A DNA stretch of 41,740 bases, from NCBI GenBank assembly GCA_023257195.1, contig JALRCU010000033.1:1-41740 (forward strand), read 5' to 3'. Under the pieces are notes generated by a model that was not told where the DNA came from, did no database searches, and saw nothing but the letters and a program-made list of their open reading frames with translations. Made by a program: the position numbers and the translations under genes. Source of the stretch: Holophagaceae bacterium (lineage in GTDB: Bacteria; Acidobacteriota; Holophagae; Holophagales; Holophagaceae). Of the stretch, positions 1 to 8,067 are shown piece by piece (position 1 is the stretch's first letter; every line of letters begins with the position of its first letter).

Positions 1-683
1 TTTTGGGCCTTGAGGCACCACGGCTCGACCGGGCGAACAGCTATATCGCAGTGATGGTCGACGATCTGACCCTGCAAGGCGTGAGCGAACCCTACCGCAT
101 GTTGACTGCGCGGGCCGAGTACCGCCTGCGTCTGCGCGCCAACAACGCTTCCACGCGCCTTACCCCGCTGGGGATCGAAGCGGGCTGCGTCGGAGCGGAG
201 CGTGCGGAATGGTTTGCGCGCCGTGAAGAGCGCCGTGCAGCTTTGGCCGGGCATTTCGATACAGCGATCCATGCCCGCGAGTTGAGCGAGGCCGGCCTGC
301 CGGTGCGGCGCGACGGCGGCACCAAGCAAGTGAGTGAATGGCTGCGGCACGAAGGAGTGGGCCTGGCCGATTTGAACCAATGGCTGGATCAGGAACTCTC
401 CTTCGATGATCCGTTGATCGCCGAAATGGCCGAAGACGCGGCCTACGCCCCTTACCTTGCGCGGCAGGATGCCGAACTGCGCGATCTGCGTGCAAGCGAA
501 GCGCTTGAACTGGCGCGTGATTTTCCCTTTGGCGAGGTTCCGGGGCTGTCCAACGAGATGGTCGAGCGGCTTGAGGCAGCAAAGCCCGCCAATCTCGCGG
601 CGGCGGGAAGGGTGCCTGGGATCACGCCCGCTGCGCTTTCGGCTCTGCTTGTTCATGCGCGCCGGAGGCAGAAGGCCGCATGA
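1..683 (+). CDS. mnmG: MnmG (GidA), tRNA U34 carboxymethylaminomethyl modification enzyme, C-terminal part
   Basis: The 5' end lies outside the window; the reading frame has codons starting at base 3. About 226 C-terminal residues are present. MnmG is the FAD-dependent partner of MnmE and modifies the wobble uridine of certain tRNAs in the cytoplasm. The recognisable signature is the EPYRM...RAEYRL...R..NA..RLTP stretch near residues 28-56, followed by the helical C-terminal domain that binds MnmE. The stop codon overlaps the rsmG start (ATGA, 680-683), the usual gidA-gidB coupling. Base composition is GC-rich and matches rsmG and parA next door, not the DNA after 1480. Identity is secure; alphaproteobacterial (sphingomonad-like) origin is inferred. 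Confidence 0.93.
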   Translation, partial: LGLEAPRLDRANSYIAVMVDDLTLQGVSEPYRMLTARAEYRLRLRANNASTRLTPLGIEAGCVGAERAEWFARREERRAALAGHFDTAIHARELSEAGLPVRRDGGTKQVSEWLRHEGVGLADLNQWLDQELSFDDPLIAEMAEDAAYAPYLARQDAELRDLRASEALELARDFPFGEVPGLSNEMVERLEAAKPANLAAAGRVPGITPAALSALLVHARRRQKAA

Positions 684-1303
684 ACGGGCAACTCCTGAGC
701 GACGAGGTGTCGGCGCGGCGCTATGTGGAGCAGATCGCGGATCAGGTCGCGATGGAACGGCTTGAAGTGCTGATTGCTGAGCTTCTTGCCGAGAACCAGC
801 GCCAGAACCTGATCTCGCACCCTTCCGAGGCGCAGGTGTGGCAGCGCCATATTGCCGACAGCGCGCAATTGCTGCGATTTGTTCCACGTGAAACATCTGG
901 CACCTGGCTCGACCTTGGCACGGGGGCTGGCTTCCCTGGCATGGTGATTGCTGCGATCGAGCCCGAGCGCGAAGTGGTGCTGGTCGAATCGCGGGCGCGC
1001 CGCGTCGAATGGCTCGAACGAATGGCGGAGAAGCTCGCGCTTCCGCTGTGTCGGGTCGAAGGCAAGCGGCTTGAGCTGGTCAAACCGTTCCCGGCGCGTG
1101 TCATTTCGGCACGCGCCTTCGCGCCATTGCCAAAGCTCCTGAAACTATCCGCACCCTTTTCCACAAAGGCGACCACCTACCTGTTGCCCAAGGGGCGCTC
1201 GGCGGCGCAGGAACTGGAATCAATCCCTGCAAAGATTCGTCGGATGTTTCACGTGGAACACTCCTTGACCGATGCAGAGGCGGGGATCATCGTAAGCACC
1301 TGA
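680..1303 (+). CDS. rsmG: RsmG (GidB), 16S rRNA m7G527 methyltransferase
   Basis: The 207-residue protein has the family's normal length. It is a SAM-dependent methyltransferase that makes 7-methylguanosine at position 527 of 16S rRNA. The SAM-binding motif [11 protein letters not shown] lies near residues 76-86, followed by the acidic loop [13 protein letters not shown]. The start is the ATG overlapping the mnmG stop, so the two are translationally coupled. Two parS partition sites lie inside the coding sequence and are read as the peptides FVPRETS and MFHVEHS, so this gene doubles as the centromere-proximal locus. It is followed by parA, the conserved gidA-gidB-parA order. Confidence 0.95.
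   Translation: MNGQLLSDEVSARRYVEQIADQVAMERLEVLIAELLAENQRQNLISHPSEAQVWQRHIADSAQLLRFVPRETSGTWLDLGTGAGFPGMVIAAIEPEREVVLVESRARRVEWLERMAEKLALPLCRVEGKRLELVKPFPARVISARAFAPLPKLLKLSAPFSTKATTYLLPKGRSAAQELESIPAKIRRMFHVEHSLTDAEAGIIVST
880..895. promoter_or_regulatory. parS partition site 1 (inside rsmG)
   Basis: The 16-mer TGTTCCACGTGAAACA is a near-perfect palindrome and matches the well-known parS consensus (TGTTNCACGTGAAACA and variants) bound by ParB. It lies in the rsmG coding region, a common place for parS when parAB follows. Confidence 0.9.
1245..1260. promoter_or_regulatory. parS partition site 2 (inside rsmG)
   Basis: The 16-mer TGTTTCACGTGGAACA is a second parS-type palindrome, about 365 bases after the first. 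It reads as the complementary variant of site 1. Two spaced sites would let ParB load and spread near the parAB genes. Confidence 0.9.
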
Positions 1304-1327
1304 GTGCGGGAAGGCGGAAAGCAGCCG

Positions 1328-1480
1328 ATGATCACGATAGCCATTGCGAACCAAAAGGGCGGGGTGGGCAAAACCACAACCGCGATCAATATCGCTACCG
1401 CAATGGCGGCGATCGGCTGGCGCACGCTGCTGATCGACCTCGACCCGCAGGGAAATGCCTCGACCGGGCTGGGTGTGGGG
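1328..1480 (+). pseudogene. parA: ParA chromosome-partitioning ATPase, N-terminal 51 residues, cut at the chimeric junction
   Basis: The ATG at 1328 begins [20 protein letters not shown], which holds the deviant Walker A motif KGGVGKTT of ParA/Soj ATPases. The Walker A' region [16 protein letters not shown] follows. Homology ends at about residue 51 (GLGVG), exactly where base composition changes. The open frame runs on to 1588, but that tail is simply the antisense of the lon gene. ParA normally has about 260 residues, so the ATPase core is missing. I interpret this as a partial gene at a sequence chimera rather than a biological truncation. The start at 1328 is preferred over the upstream GTG at 1304 because it gives the family N-terminus. 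Confidence 0.85.
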
Positions 1481-1481
1481 T
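1471..1481. other. Chimeric junction between two unrelated genomes
   Basis: Left of this point the DNA is GC-rich mnmG-rsmG-parA; right of it lies moderate-GC DNA with lon on the other strand. ParA homology ends at 1480 (GLGVG) and Lon homology, read on the minus strand, ends at about 1471 (EIDNPTP). The shared stretch GGGTGTGGGG fits both genes, so a short identity probably joined them. No integrase, transposase, tRNA or flanking repeat is present. Confidence 0.85.
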
Positions 1482-1695
1482 TATCGATTTCAACTTGCTT
1501 TTGCGATACCAGAAGAATCATACGATTTTCGACTAAAGCGGCGTCGATCGCTCGAATAGATTTTTCCCGGCTCACACTAAGCGGCTGAATGACGTAGGGA
1601 TAGACCACCACTTCCCGTAGCGGAAGAACGGGAAGTATTTCAGGAATCTTGGGAGTTTCTTCGAGCGTTGGGATCGGGATGAAGTCGTCTGTCAA
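1471..1695 (-). pseudogene. lon: Lon protease, N-terminal 75 residues, cut at the chimeric junction
   Basis: The ATG at 1693-1695 opens a protein with the start of the Lon substrate-binding domain: LPVLPLREVVVYP at residues 21-33, then [13 protein letters not shown] and [15 protein letters not shown] ending at residue 75. After that the frame reads only antisense parA. Lon is an ATP-dependent serine protease of about 800 residues, so the AAA and protease domains are missing. It starts 20 bases after the nrdR stop on the same strand and would be the last gene of the msrP-msrQ-OsmC-nrdR-lon run. The truncation is most likely artificial. Confidence 0.85.
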
Positions 1696-1715
1696 GTGTT
1701 GCCTCGACTAACAGT

Positions 1716-2291
1716 TTACAACCCTGTCCCTTCATTTTTCTTTTTCATATCATCCGTCGAAAAAAGACTTCGCTCGATGGTTGGAGTGCTTTGTTTTGGT
1801 TGCAAAACTTTGACTTTGCTTGGCTCAACTTCTCGGTCGCGCTGGGTCAGCACATCTTCGAGGGCACTTATAAAATCAGGGAGATCTTTAAAGTCCCGGT
1901 AGACCGAGGCAAAACGCACATAGGCGACATTGTCGAGCTGCTTTAGTTCATTCATAAGAATTTCGCCTAATTCACGAGATTGAATTTCGCGCTCGGCACG
2001 ATCCATCACGCGCCGCTCAGCGTCCAAAACGATGTTGTCAATTTGGGTGGTCATGACCGGCCGCTTTTGGCACGCCAGCATTAAACTCTTAAGCAGTTTT
2101 TGACGATCAAAATTTTCTCGGCGCCCATCTTTTTTGACGACCATGAGGGGCATCTCTTCTAGACGCTCGTAACTGGTAAATCGACGATGACATTTTAAAC
2201 ATTCACGCCGACGTCGAATGGAATCACCTTCCCGAGATTCTCGGGAATCGACCACCTTGTCTTCAGTGTGATTACAAAACGGGCACTGCAT
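1716..2291 (-). CDS. nrdR: NrdR, transcriptional repressor of ribonucleotide reductase genes
   Basis: The 191-residue protein starts with the NrdR zinc ribbon (MQCPFCNH...DSRE...IRRRRECLKCHRRFTSYE), with its two Cys pairs at residues 3/6 and about 33/36. The ATP-cone domain that senses dATP/ATP follows at about 48-140 (VVKKDGRRENFDRQKLLKSL). NrdR usually has about 150 residues; the extra 40 C-terminal residues here are polar, probably disordered and of unknown role. It lies between the OsmC gene (25 bases) and lon (20 bases) on one strand. No ribonucleotide reductase gene or obvious NrdR-box pair is visible here. Confidence 0.95.
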   Translation of the reverse strand: MQCPFCNHTEDKVVDSRESREGDSIRRRRECLKCHRRFTSYERLEEMPLMVVKKDGRRENFDRQKLLKSLMLACQKRPVMTTQIDNIVLDAERRVMDRAEREIQSRELGEILMNELKQLDNVAYVRFASVYRDFKDLPDFISALEDVLTQRDREVEPSKVKVLQPKQSTPTIERSLFSTDDMKKKNEGTGL

Positions 2292-2316
2292 GGTAGCTCA
2301 CTAGTAAAAATATAGA

Positions 2317-2763
2317 TTAACTCTCTAGGAAGGTGGGCCGCATTACAACCTTGGATTTAATCGAGTTTGCCACGAAACAATATTTGTGGGCTTTCTCGAA
2401 TAATTCATGGGCTTTCACGGTATCGGCGCCCGCGCCAAGGGTAATAGTGGGGCATAAATGCACTTCGGTAATAGCAAAGCCTTTTTCGAAGGTATCCAAA
2501 ACGGAGAGGGCCTGATCCTCATAGTGTTTCACTTCGATTCTTGATTTATGCGCTAACGCCAAGAATGTGAGCATGTGGCAGAGGCCCAAGGCCGACCCTA
2601 GTAAATCCTCAGGATTCCACCGAGATGCATCGCCCTTATATTCGGGGGCTGACGAACCGAGAACCTCGCCTTTTTGGGGGGCACTCAATGTCGCATCTCG
2701 AGAGTAGTCTTCCGAGAGCGTATTACCAGACCACCGAATAGAAAAAGGATAATGATGCGCCAT
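2317..2763 (-). CDS. OsmC-family peroxiredoxin-like protein
   Basis: The 148-residue protein belongs to the OsmC/Ohr fold, which reduces organic hydroperoxides with two cysteines. One Cys lies in the helix LLGSALGLCHMLTFLALAHK and the second in HKYCFVANSI, the expected two positions. The start chosen is the ATG at 2763 (MAHHYPFSIRW): it leaves 20 bases after msrQ and has GGAG seven bases upstream. A longer frame starting at 2826 would overlap msrQ. It is grouped with the methionine sulfoxide repair genes msrPQ, which supports an oxidative-stress role. The exact subfamily (OsmC, Ohr or YhfA-like) cannot be settled from sequence alone. Confidence 0.88.
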   Translation of the reverse strand: MAHHYPFSIRWSGNTLSEDYSRDATLSAPQKGEVLGSSAPEYKGDASRWNPEDLLGSALGLCHMLTFLALAHKSRIEVKHYEDQALSVLDTFEKGFAITEVHLCPTITLGAGADTVKAHELFEKAHKYCFVANSIKSKVVMRPTFLES

Positions 2764-2783
2764 GACGCTGCTCCAAACCTCTA

Positions 2784-3410
2784 TTATGCTTTGGAAATCG
2801 GAGGAAGAGAATCCCTCTTTCGCCAAGGCCAGAGGCGCGCTAGAAGCAAAAAGGTAATCACGACCGCAAAGGCTTTAACCTCAGGATGCCGAAGCCCCAC
2901 CTTCATTCGGTAGGCGTAATGCGCAATGCCCAGTAAAGCAGCGACATAAGTAAGACGGTGAAGTTTTTTCCAGCCAACCCCTAATCGTCGCTGCCAATCT
3001 TTTGTGCTCGTCAGCGCCAGGGCTAATAAAATTAAAAAGGTTACTAACCCTAGTAGTATAAACTTTCGGTCCCACAAGTCGGGAAGAATGTACGACCAAT
3101 TATATTCTTGGTCAAAATACACATACACAAAGAGATGTGGGACAGCAAACGCAAAAGAAAAAAGACCCGTGAGTCTTTGCAATTGCTTCCACCAAGCTTG
3201 CCCCGTCCACTGAGATAAGGGAGTCCAAACCAGGGTTAGGGTCAGAAAAAATAAAGCCCACCACCCCAAAAGATTAAGCCCTTTGTTTAAGGGGTTAGGC
3301 CCCATATAGTCTGCTTGAAAATAAACCCCCCCCAATAATCGAGCAAGCTGGGTAATCCCCAAACCCCAACAAATGCTTTTGCTCACCACAACGAGCCGTT
3401 CCGCCGCCAT
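2784..3410 (-). CDS. msrQ: MsrQ (YedZ), heme-binding membrane subunit of the periplasmic methionine sulfoxide reductase
   Basis: The 208-residue protein has about six hydrophobic segments. It passes electrons from the respiratory chain or a flavin reductase to MsrP. Family motifs are RLTGLFSFAFAVPHLFVYVYF in the middle and WKKLHRLTYVAALLGIAHY later; their histidines are the heme ligands. The end is basic and probably cytoplasmic. It starts 8 bases after the msrP stop on the same strand, the standard msrPQ operon, and is followed by the OsmC gene. Confidence 0.93.
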   Translation of the reverse strand: MAAERLVVVSKSICWGLGITQLARLLGGVYFQADYMGPNPLNKGLNLLGWWALFFLTLTLVWTPLSQWTGQAWWKQLQRLTGLFSFAFAVPHLFVYVYFDQEYNWSYILPDLWDRKFILLGLVTFLILLALALTSTKDWQRRLGVGWKKLHRLTYVAALLGIAHYAYRMKVGLRHPEVKAFAVVITFLLLARLWPWRKRDSLPPISKA

Positions 3411-3418
3411 CGAACCCT

Positions 3419-4360
3419 CTAGAAATTTCTTGTTAAATCCATTTGGGTATACATCGAGCCCACCTGGTCAGCGTAACCATTAAATAATAAAGTTTTTCGT
3501 CGGGCCATCTCTCCTATGCGAAGTTCATTTCGCTGTGACCATCGGGGATGGTCTACATTCGGGTTCACATTGGCGTAAAAACCATATTCATCAGGGGTCG
3601 CCTTGGACCAACTGGTCCAGGGCTGATCTCGGAGGAGACGAATTTCTACAATAGATTTACCGCCCTTGAATCCATATTTCCATGGAACCACAAGACGGAT
3701 AGGCGCGCCATTTTGATTGGGGAGTATTTGTCCATACATCCCGACGGCTAAGATGGCGAGCGGATGTTGGGCTTCGTCGAGCCGCAGTCCCTCAAGGTAG
3801 GGCCAATCGAGAACAGGATTATCAAGACCCGGCATTGCTTTGGGGTCGGCCTTGCTAAAAAAACCGATATATCGGGCGGTGGATTTGGGTTGGACACGAT
3901 CCAAAAGAGCTTTGATGGGAAACCCGACCCAAGGGATTACCATGCTCCAGCCCTCCACACACCGCATTCGATAAATTCGTTCTTCGAGAGGAGCAATTTT
4001 TAATAATTCCTCGATACCGAGAGTTTGGGGCTTCAGGCATTCCCCAGAAATATTGATAGTCCACGGCCGCGTTTTAAGTCGCCATGCTTGAATGGCGGGA
4101 TCCTCTTTATCTAATCCAAATTCATAAAAATTGTTGTAGCGCGTGGCATTGGAGAGCGAGGTGGCTGTTTCTTGGGTGCTGAGAGGCGAGGGCTGAATGG
4201 GCCCCAGATTTGCTCCCGACCCATTGACTTTTGAAGATTGTGGAATGAAAGCCGAGCCTATAAATCCACCTAGGGCTGCGATAAAACGCCGACGATCCCG
4301 ATAAAGATCCTGCGAGGTGATCTCCGAGCTGAGGACATCTTGGGGTTTTCCAATGAGCAT
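3419..4360 (-). CDS. msrP: MsrP (YedY), periplasmic molybdopterin-dependent methionine sulfoxide reductase
   Basis: MsrP repairs oxidised methionine in periplasmic proteins using a mononuclear molybdenum cofactor. The start chosen, ATG at 4360, gives 313 residues with the family's typical beginning (MLIGKP...SSEIT). A twin-arginine signal, [11 protein letters not shown], follows at residues 22-32; Tat export is expected because the cofactor is inserted before export. The molybdenum-ligating cysteine is Cys134 in [18 protein letters not shown] at 4396 in frame would add 12 residues not seen in the family. The gene is divergent from modABC with only 38 bases between starts, so enzyme and molybdate supply share a regulatory gap. 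Confidence 0.95.
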   Translation of the reverse strand: MLIGKPQDVLSSEITSQDLYRDRRRFIAALGGFIGSAFIPQSSKVNGSGANLGPIQPSPLSTQETATSLSNATRYNNFYEFGLDKEDPAIQAWRLKTRPWTINISGECLKPQTLGIEELLKIAPLEERIYRMRCVEGWSMVIPWVGFPIKALLDRVQPKSTARYIGFFSKADPKAMPGLDNPVLDWPYLEGLRLDEAQHPLAILAVGMYGQILPNQNGAPIRLVVPWKYGFKGGKSIVEIRLLRDQPWTSWSKATPDEYGFYANVNPNVDHPRWSQRNELRIGEMARRKTLLFNGYADQVGSMYTQMDLTRNF

Positions 4361-4398
4361 GCGAACCTTATGATTAATCTCACCACAGAAAATCACGA

Positions 4399-5148
4399 AT
4401 GCGTAGACACAAAATTATAGTTTTACTTGCTCTTTGGTCTTATTGGGCGACCCCCTTGATGCTTCAGGGACAATCTATTCGCTTGATGTGCGCTTCTTCA
4501 CTTCGTGAATCCATCGAACCATTGGTGGATCAATTTTCTCGGAAGCATCAGCTGAACATAGACGTCTTGTACGGCTCTTCGTCGCTTTTAAGAAATCAGC
4601 TACAAGCCGGCGCCACGACCGATCTCTTTATTTTTGCAGGTGAAGCGCAAGCGCGTTGGTTAACCCAACAGCGAATGGCCGAGCGTTATGAACTTATTGG
4701 TCATACTCGCTTAGTGATTTTGGTTCGCCCAGGGTTAGCACTTAAAACCCTTAGAGATTTAGCGACGCCAGGACTGCGGCTCGCCGTCGCTGACCCCGGG
4801 GTTCCCATCGGTCGTTTCACCGAAGCTTTACTTCAGGAGGCGGTGAATCAAAAGCACCTCACTGCAACCGAGTATGAGGTCCTTCATCGCAATATCGTGA
4901 CCCGTGATTTCAGTGCTCAGAATCTAAAAAATAAAATTCAGTTACGTGAGGCGGATGCCGCGTTTATTTATCGTTCTCAGTGGGATTCGGGGGACCTTAT
5001 TGAACTTCCCGTCGAGATAAATCCACCCATTCCCTACGTCGCGGGGGTCACTTTGGATTCGACACAAGCCCATTGGGGTCAACAATGGATGGCTTTTCTT
5101 CAATCCCCCGAAGCGAAAAGAAAACTCTTAGAGCGAGGCATTCAATGA
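4399..5148 (+). CDS. modA: ModA, molybdate (or tungstate) ABC transporter substrate-binding protein
   Basis: The 249-residue periplasmic binding protein begins with a signal peptide of about 24 residues (hydrophobic, ending MLQGQS). The mature part has the ModA pattern: [13 protein letters not shown] near the start, [22 protein letters not shown], then [13 protein letters not shown] and [14 protein letters not shown]. These are the oxyanion-binding loops. Molybdate is the expected ligand because msrP is divergent next door; tungstate cannot be excluded. The stop overlaps the modB start (ATGA, 5145-5148). Confidence 0.9.
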   Translation: MRRHKIIVLLALWSYWATPLMLQGQSIRLMCASSLRESIEPLVDQFSRKHQLNIDVLYGSSSLLRNQLQAGATTDLFIFAGEAQARWLTQQRMAERYELIGHTRLVILVRPGLALKTLRDLATPGLRLAVADPGVPIGRFTEALLQEAVNQKHLTATEYEVLHRNIVTRDFSAQNLKNKIQLREADAAFIYRSQWDSGDLIELPVEINPPIPYVAGVTLDSTQAHWGQQWMAFLQSPEAKRKLLERGIQ

Positions 5149-5924
5149 GACCTCTATCTAGGTTTTGGGTTTTAGCGTTGAGCCCCTTTGTGCTACTCGT
5201 GCTACTACCTGTCCTCGGACTTTTTATCACGTCGCTCCCCTTTGAGCCTTGGATCTACCTGAATCACGACGTGGTTCAAAAAGCCGTCCTGTTAACCTTG
5301 AAAACGAGTTTGATTGCCACTCTGATTGCCTGGGGCATCGGCGTTCCCGTGGCCTACATTTTGGCCCGCTTCCATTTTCCCGGAAAAAAATCACTCGAAA
5401 TTGTTATTGATCTCCCGACCACCATGCCACCCGTCGTCATTGGGCTGGGGTTGCTTTTAATTTTTGGTCAATTTGGTTGGCTCGGGCAATTTCTTAACAT
5501 TTTTGGGTTGCGTATTCCTCTCACCACTACGGCTGTTGTGATTGCTTTAGTTTTTAGAGCGACCCCCCTCCTGATTCGAGCGAGTCGAGCCGGTTTCGAG
5601 TCGATTCCAATTCTCTATGAACAAGCCGCCTCTAGTGGCGGTATGAACGAATGGCAGTGTTTTAGAAAAATTATGATTCCCATGGCTCGACCCGCTTGGA
5701 TGGCGGGCATTACTTTGGCCTTTACGCTTTGTCTTGCTGAATTTGGAGCGACCCTCATGTTTGCAGGGAATATTCCTGGGGTCTCTCAGACGTTGCCTGT
5801 GGCCGTGATGAGCGCCATGGAAAGCGATCTGCCTTTAGCGATTTGTATTGCCGTGGTCTCCATGTCCCTTTCCATCCTCTCTTTAGCCGGGCTACGGTAT
5901 GTGGAGCAGCGATGGCGATCTTAG
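5145..5924 (+). CDS. modB: ModB, molybdate ABC transporter permease
   Basis: The 259-residue permease has about five to six membrane segments and the BPD_transp_1 signature. The EAA loop that contacts the ATPase reads YEQAASSGGMNEWQCFRKIM near residues 171-190. LPTTMPPVVIGLGLL is a typical ModB/CysT-like stretch. The start is the ATG overlapping the modA stop; open frame further upstream is only antisense to nothing known and overlaps modA. The 3' end overlaps modC by 13 bases, so the three genes are tightly coupled. Confidence 0.92.
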   Translation: MRPLSRFWVLALSPFVLLVLLPVLGLFITSLPFEPWIYLNHDVVQKAVLLTLKTSLIATLIAWGIGVPVAYILARFHFPGKKSLEIVIDLPTTMPPVVIGLGLLLIFGQFGWLGQFLNIFGLRIPLTTTAVVIALVFRATPLLIRASRAGFESIPILYEQAASSGGMNEWQCFRKIMIPMARPAWMAGITLAFTLCLAEFGATLMFAGNIPGVSQTLPVAVMSAMESDLPLAICIAVVSMSLSILSLAGLRYVEQRWRS

Positions 5925-6532
5925 ACTTAGCCTGTCGCCACGAGGTTGGCCCCTTTGCCCTCGAAGGTGTTTTAAAAATTCATCGTCCTCAACTGATATA
6001 TTTATCGGGTGAAAATGGTTGCGGTAAATCTACCCTCCTTAAGATTATTGCCGGCCATCTACACCCAGGTCAGGGACATCTTCGAATAGGATCCAATCTG
6101 CTCTTGGACACTACAAGGGGGATCAATATCAAGCCTGAATACCGAGGTGTAGCTTGGCAAAGCCAGGAGGATAGCCTTTTCCCTCATGTCTCCCTTGAGA
6201 AGAATGTGAGTTGGTGGCATCGATATCCGCGGGGTATGGAATTAGCACAGCGCCTAGAAACCGAACCTTATCTCGATCGGCTTCCGGGCCAACTTTCTGG
6301 GGGTCAGCGAGCCCTTGGTCTTTTAGCGCGTACCCTCGCTACCCCCTACGAAGTGGTCCTTTTAGATGAGCCTTTGGCGAGCCTCGATGACGCGAAGCAC
6401 GAGTTGGCTTTGCGTGTGATCCAAAGCGAAGTTCAAAGAGGCCGAACGATCGTGATGATCGTGCATCATCCTGAACGCTATGAATCGGTCGTTACGTTAC
6501 CCCGAAGTCTATTTAAAATTGAGTTGAATTAG
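5912..6532 (+). CDS. modC: ModC-type ATP-binding protein of the molybdate transporter, short form
   Basis: The 206-residue ABC ATPase has Walker A GENGCGKST, a Q-loop QSQEDSLFPHVS, signature LSGGQRALGLLAR and Walker B VVLLDEPLASLDD, then the switch histidine in VMIVHHPE. It stops right after the ATPase core: the C-terminal TOBE/MOP molybdate-sensing domain of standard ModC (about 350 residues) is absent. The start is the ATG at 5912 inside the end of modB. Its stop overlaps the stop of gcvPB on the other strand by 4 bases, so the two operons converge with no room for a separate terminator. Confidence 0.85.
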   Translation: MAILDLACRHEVGPFALEGVLKIHRPQLIYLSGENGCGKSTLLKIIAGHLHPGQGHLRIGSNLLLDTTRGINIKPEYRGVAWQSQEDSLFPHVSLEKNVSWWHRYPRGMELAQRLETEPYLDRLPGQLSGGQRALGLLARTLATPYEVVLLDEPLASLDDAKHELALRVIQSEVQRGRTIVMIVHHPERYESVVTLPRSLFKIELN

Positions 6533-8067
6533 GTCACTGAATTAGGTAACCAGCGCAAGACGGGTTTACGGGCCGCCGTGGTTTCGTCCAAGCGCCGTAA
6601 AGGCGCGGTGACGGGAGCTTGATGAACGAGATCGGGAGACTCCGAGGCTTCTTGCGCGATGGATTTCATCGCGTGAATAAACGCGTCGAGTTCTTCTTTG
6701 GATTCAGTTTCGGTCGGCTCAATCATTAAAGCACCACTGACGACCATGGGAAAATATACAGTCGGCGGGTGAAATCCGTAATCAATCAATCGCTTAGCGA
6801 TATCCAAGGTATGAACCCCGTTTTTTGCTTGAATCGCGTCGTTGAAAACAACCTCGTGCATGGTCGGAGACGTAACGGGCAAATGGTATACGCCCACGAG
6901 TTGGCTACGAACATAATTGGCGTTCACAATGGCTCGTAAGGTCGCTTCTCTAAGCCCATCGCTTCCATGGCTCATGCAATAGGTTAGGGCTCGAACGAGC
7001 ATGCCATAGTTGCCAAAAAATGTGTGAACTTTGCCAATACTTTGAGGTCGGTTCCAATCCCAGCGATATCGATGCTCAGGGACTTCACCTTCTCCAATTT
7101 TTTGGGTGTCACGAACAACCACAGGCCGAGGCAAGAAGGGTTCGAGCGCTGCAACGCAAGCCACGGGCCCGGCGCCTGGGCCGCCCCCCCCGTGCGGAGT
7201 GGACATCGTTTTATGGAGATTCATATGCATGACATCGATCCCAAAATCTCCCGGACGAGCCACGCCCACCAGGGCATTCATATTGGCTCCATCCATATAG
7301 ACGAGGCCTCCTACGCGATGAATCTCAGAGCAAATATCACCAATCCGCGATTCAAAAATTCCGAGGGTGTTGGGGTTTGTAATCATAAGCCCCGCAATAT
7401 CGGCTCCGTGTTCTTGAATGACGGAATTGAATCCTCGTTTTACTTTTCCCGTAACGGAGTCGGTGATGTCTTCAAAAGATACACAGCCATCAGGTCCTGA
7501 CGCCACATCGATCACATCGTAACCGGCCATCGCAGCCGTGGCTGGGTTCGTGCCGTGTGCAGAATCAGGAACAAGAATAAATTTTTTATGGTGACCATGG
7601 GCCAGATGATAAGCGCGAATTAATAAGACCCCGGTCAACTCTCCTGCTGCCCCCGCGCTAGGCTGCAACGTCACGGCGTGAAGACCGGTGACTTCCTTGA
7701 GCCATTCTTGTAGCGTAAATATTAATTCCAAATTGCCTTGGAGATGCTCGTCACTCGCCATTGGGTGGGATTCGGAAAATCCCGGTAAAGCCGACGTCAC
7801 TTCATTCAGCCTAGGATTATGTTTCATGGTGCAGGATCCTAGAGGGTACATGCCCTGATCCATTCCATAATTCCAGAGCGATAGACGGGTGAAGTGGCGA
7901 ATGATCTCAGGTTCACTGCAACTAGGAAGAACGCCAAAATCTTTTCGTTTCAGATGAAGCGGACGGGTATCTTCGGCAGGAGGAACGTCTAATTGCGGCA
8001 GATCCATACCGATCTTACCTTCGACGCTTCGTTTAAAAATCAAGGGTTCGCGTGATCTCAGGTTCAT
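6529..8067 (-). CDS. gcvPB: GcvPB, glycine dehydrogenase (decarboxylating) subunit 2
   Basis: The 512-residue protein is the PLP-carrying half of the split P-protein of the glycine cleavage system, which decarboxylates glycine and passes aminomethyl to GcvH. The PLP lysine is Lys286 in HMNLHKTMSTPHGGGGPG, followed by the glycine-rich loop. PLGSCTMKHNPRLNE near residue 75 and PDSAHGTNPA near 167 are also family signatures. Its ATG overlaps the gcvPA stop (ATGA, 8064-8067). The C-terminus is slightly extended and proline-rich. Neither gcvT nor gcvH is nearby, so the remaining subunits must lie elsewhere. Confidence 0.96.
   Translation of the reverse strand: MNLRSREPLIFKRSVEGKIGMDLPQLDVPPAEDTRPLHLKRKDFGVLPSCSEPEIIRHFTRLSLWNYGMDQGMYPLGSCTMKHNPRLNEVTSALPGFSESHPMASDEHLQGNLELIFTLQEWLKEVTGLHAVTLQPSAGAAGELTGVLLIRAYHLAHGHHKKFILVPDSAHGTNPATAAMAGYDVIDVASGPDGCVSFEDITDSVTGKVKRGFNSVIQEHGADIAGLMITNPNTLGIFESRIGDICSEIHRVGGLVYMDGANMNALVGVARPGDFGIDVMHMNLHKTMSTPHGGGGPGAGPVACVAALEPFLPRPVVVRDTQKIGEGEVPEHRYRWDWNRPQSIGKVHTFFGNYGMLVRALTYCMSHGSDGLREATLRAIVNANYVRSQLVGVYHLPVTSPTMHEVVFNDAIQAKNGVHTLDIAKRLIDYGFHPPTVYFPMVVSGALMIEPTETESKEELDAFIHAMKSIAQEASESPDLVHQAPVTAPLRRLDETTAARKPVLRWLPNSVT

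Noticed and set aside
1304-1588. A 94-residue ParA-like frame with a novel C-terminus
   Set aside because: The part after 1480 is the antisense of lon; the protein exists only because of the junction.
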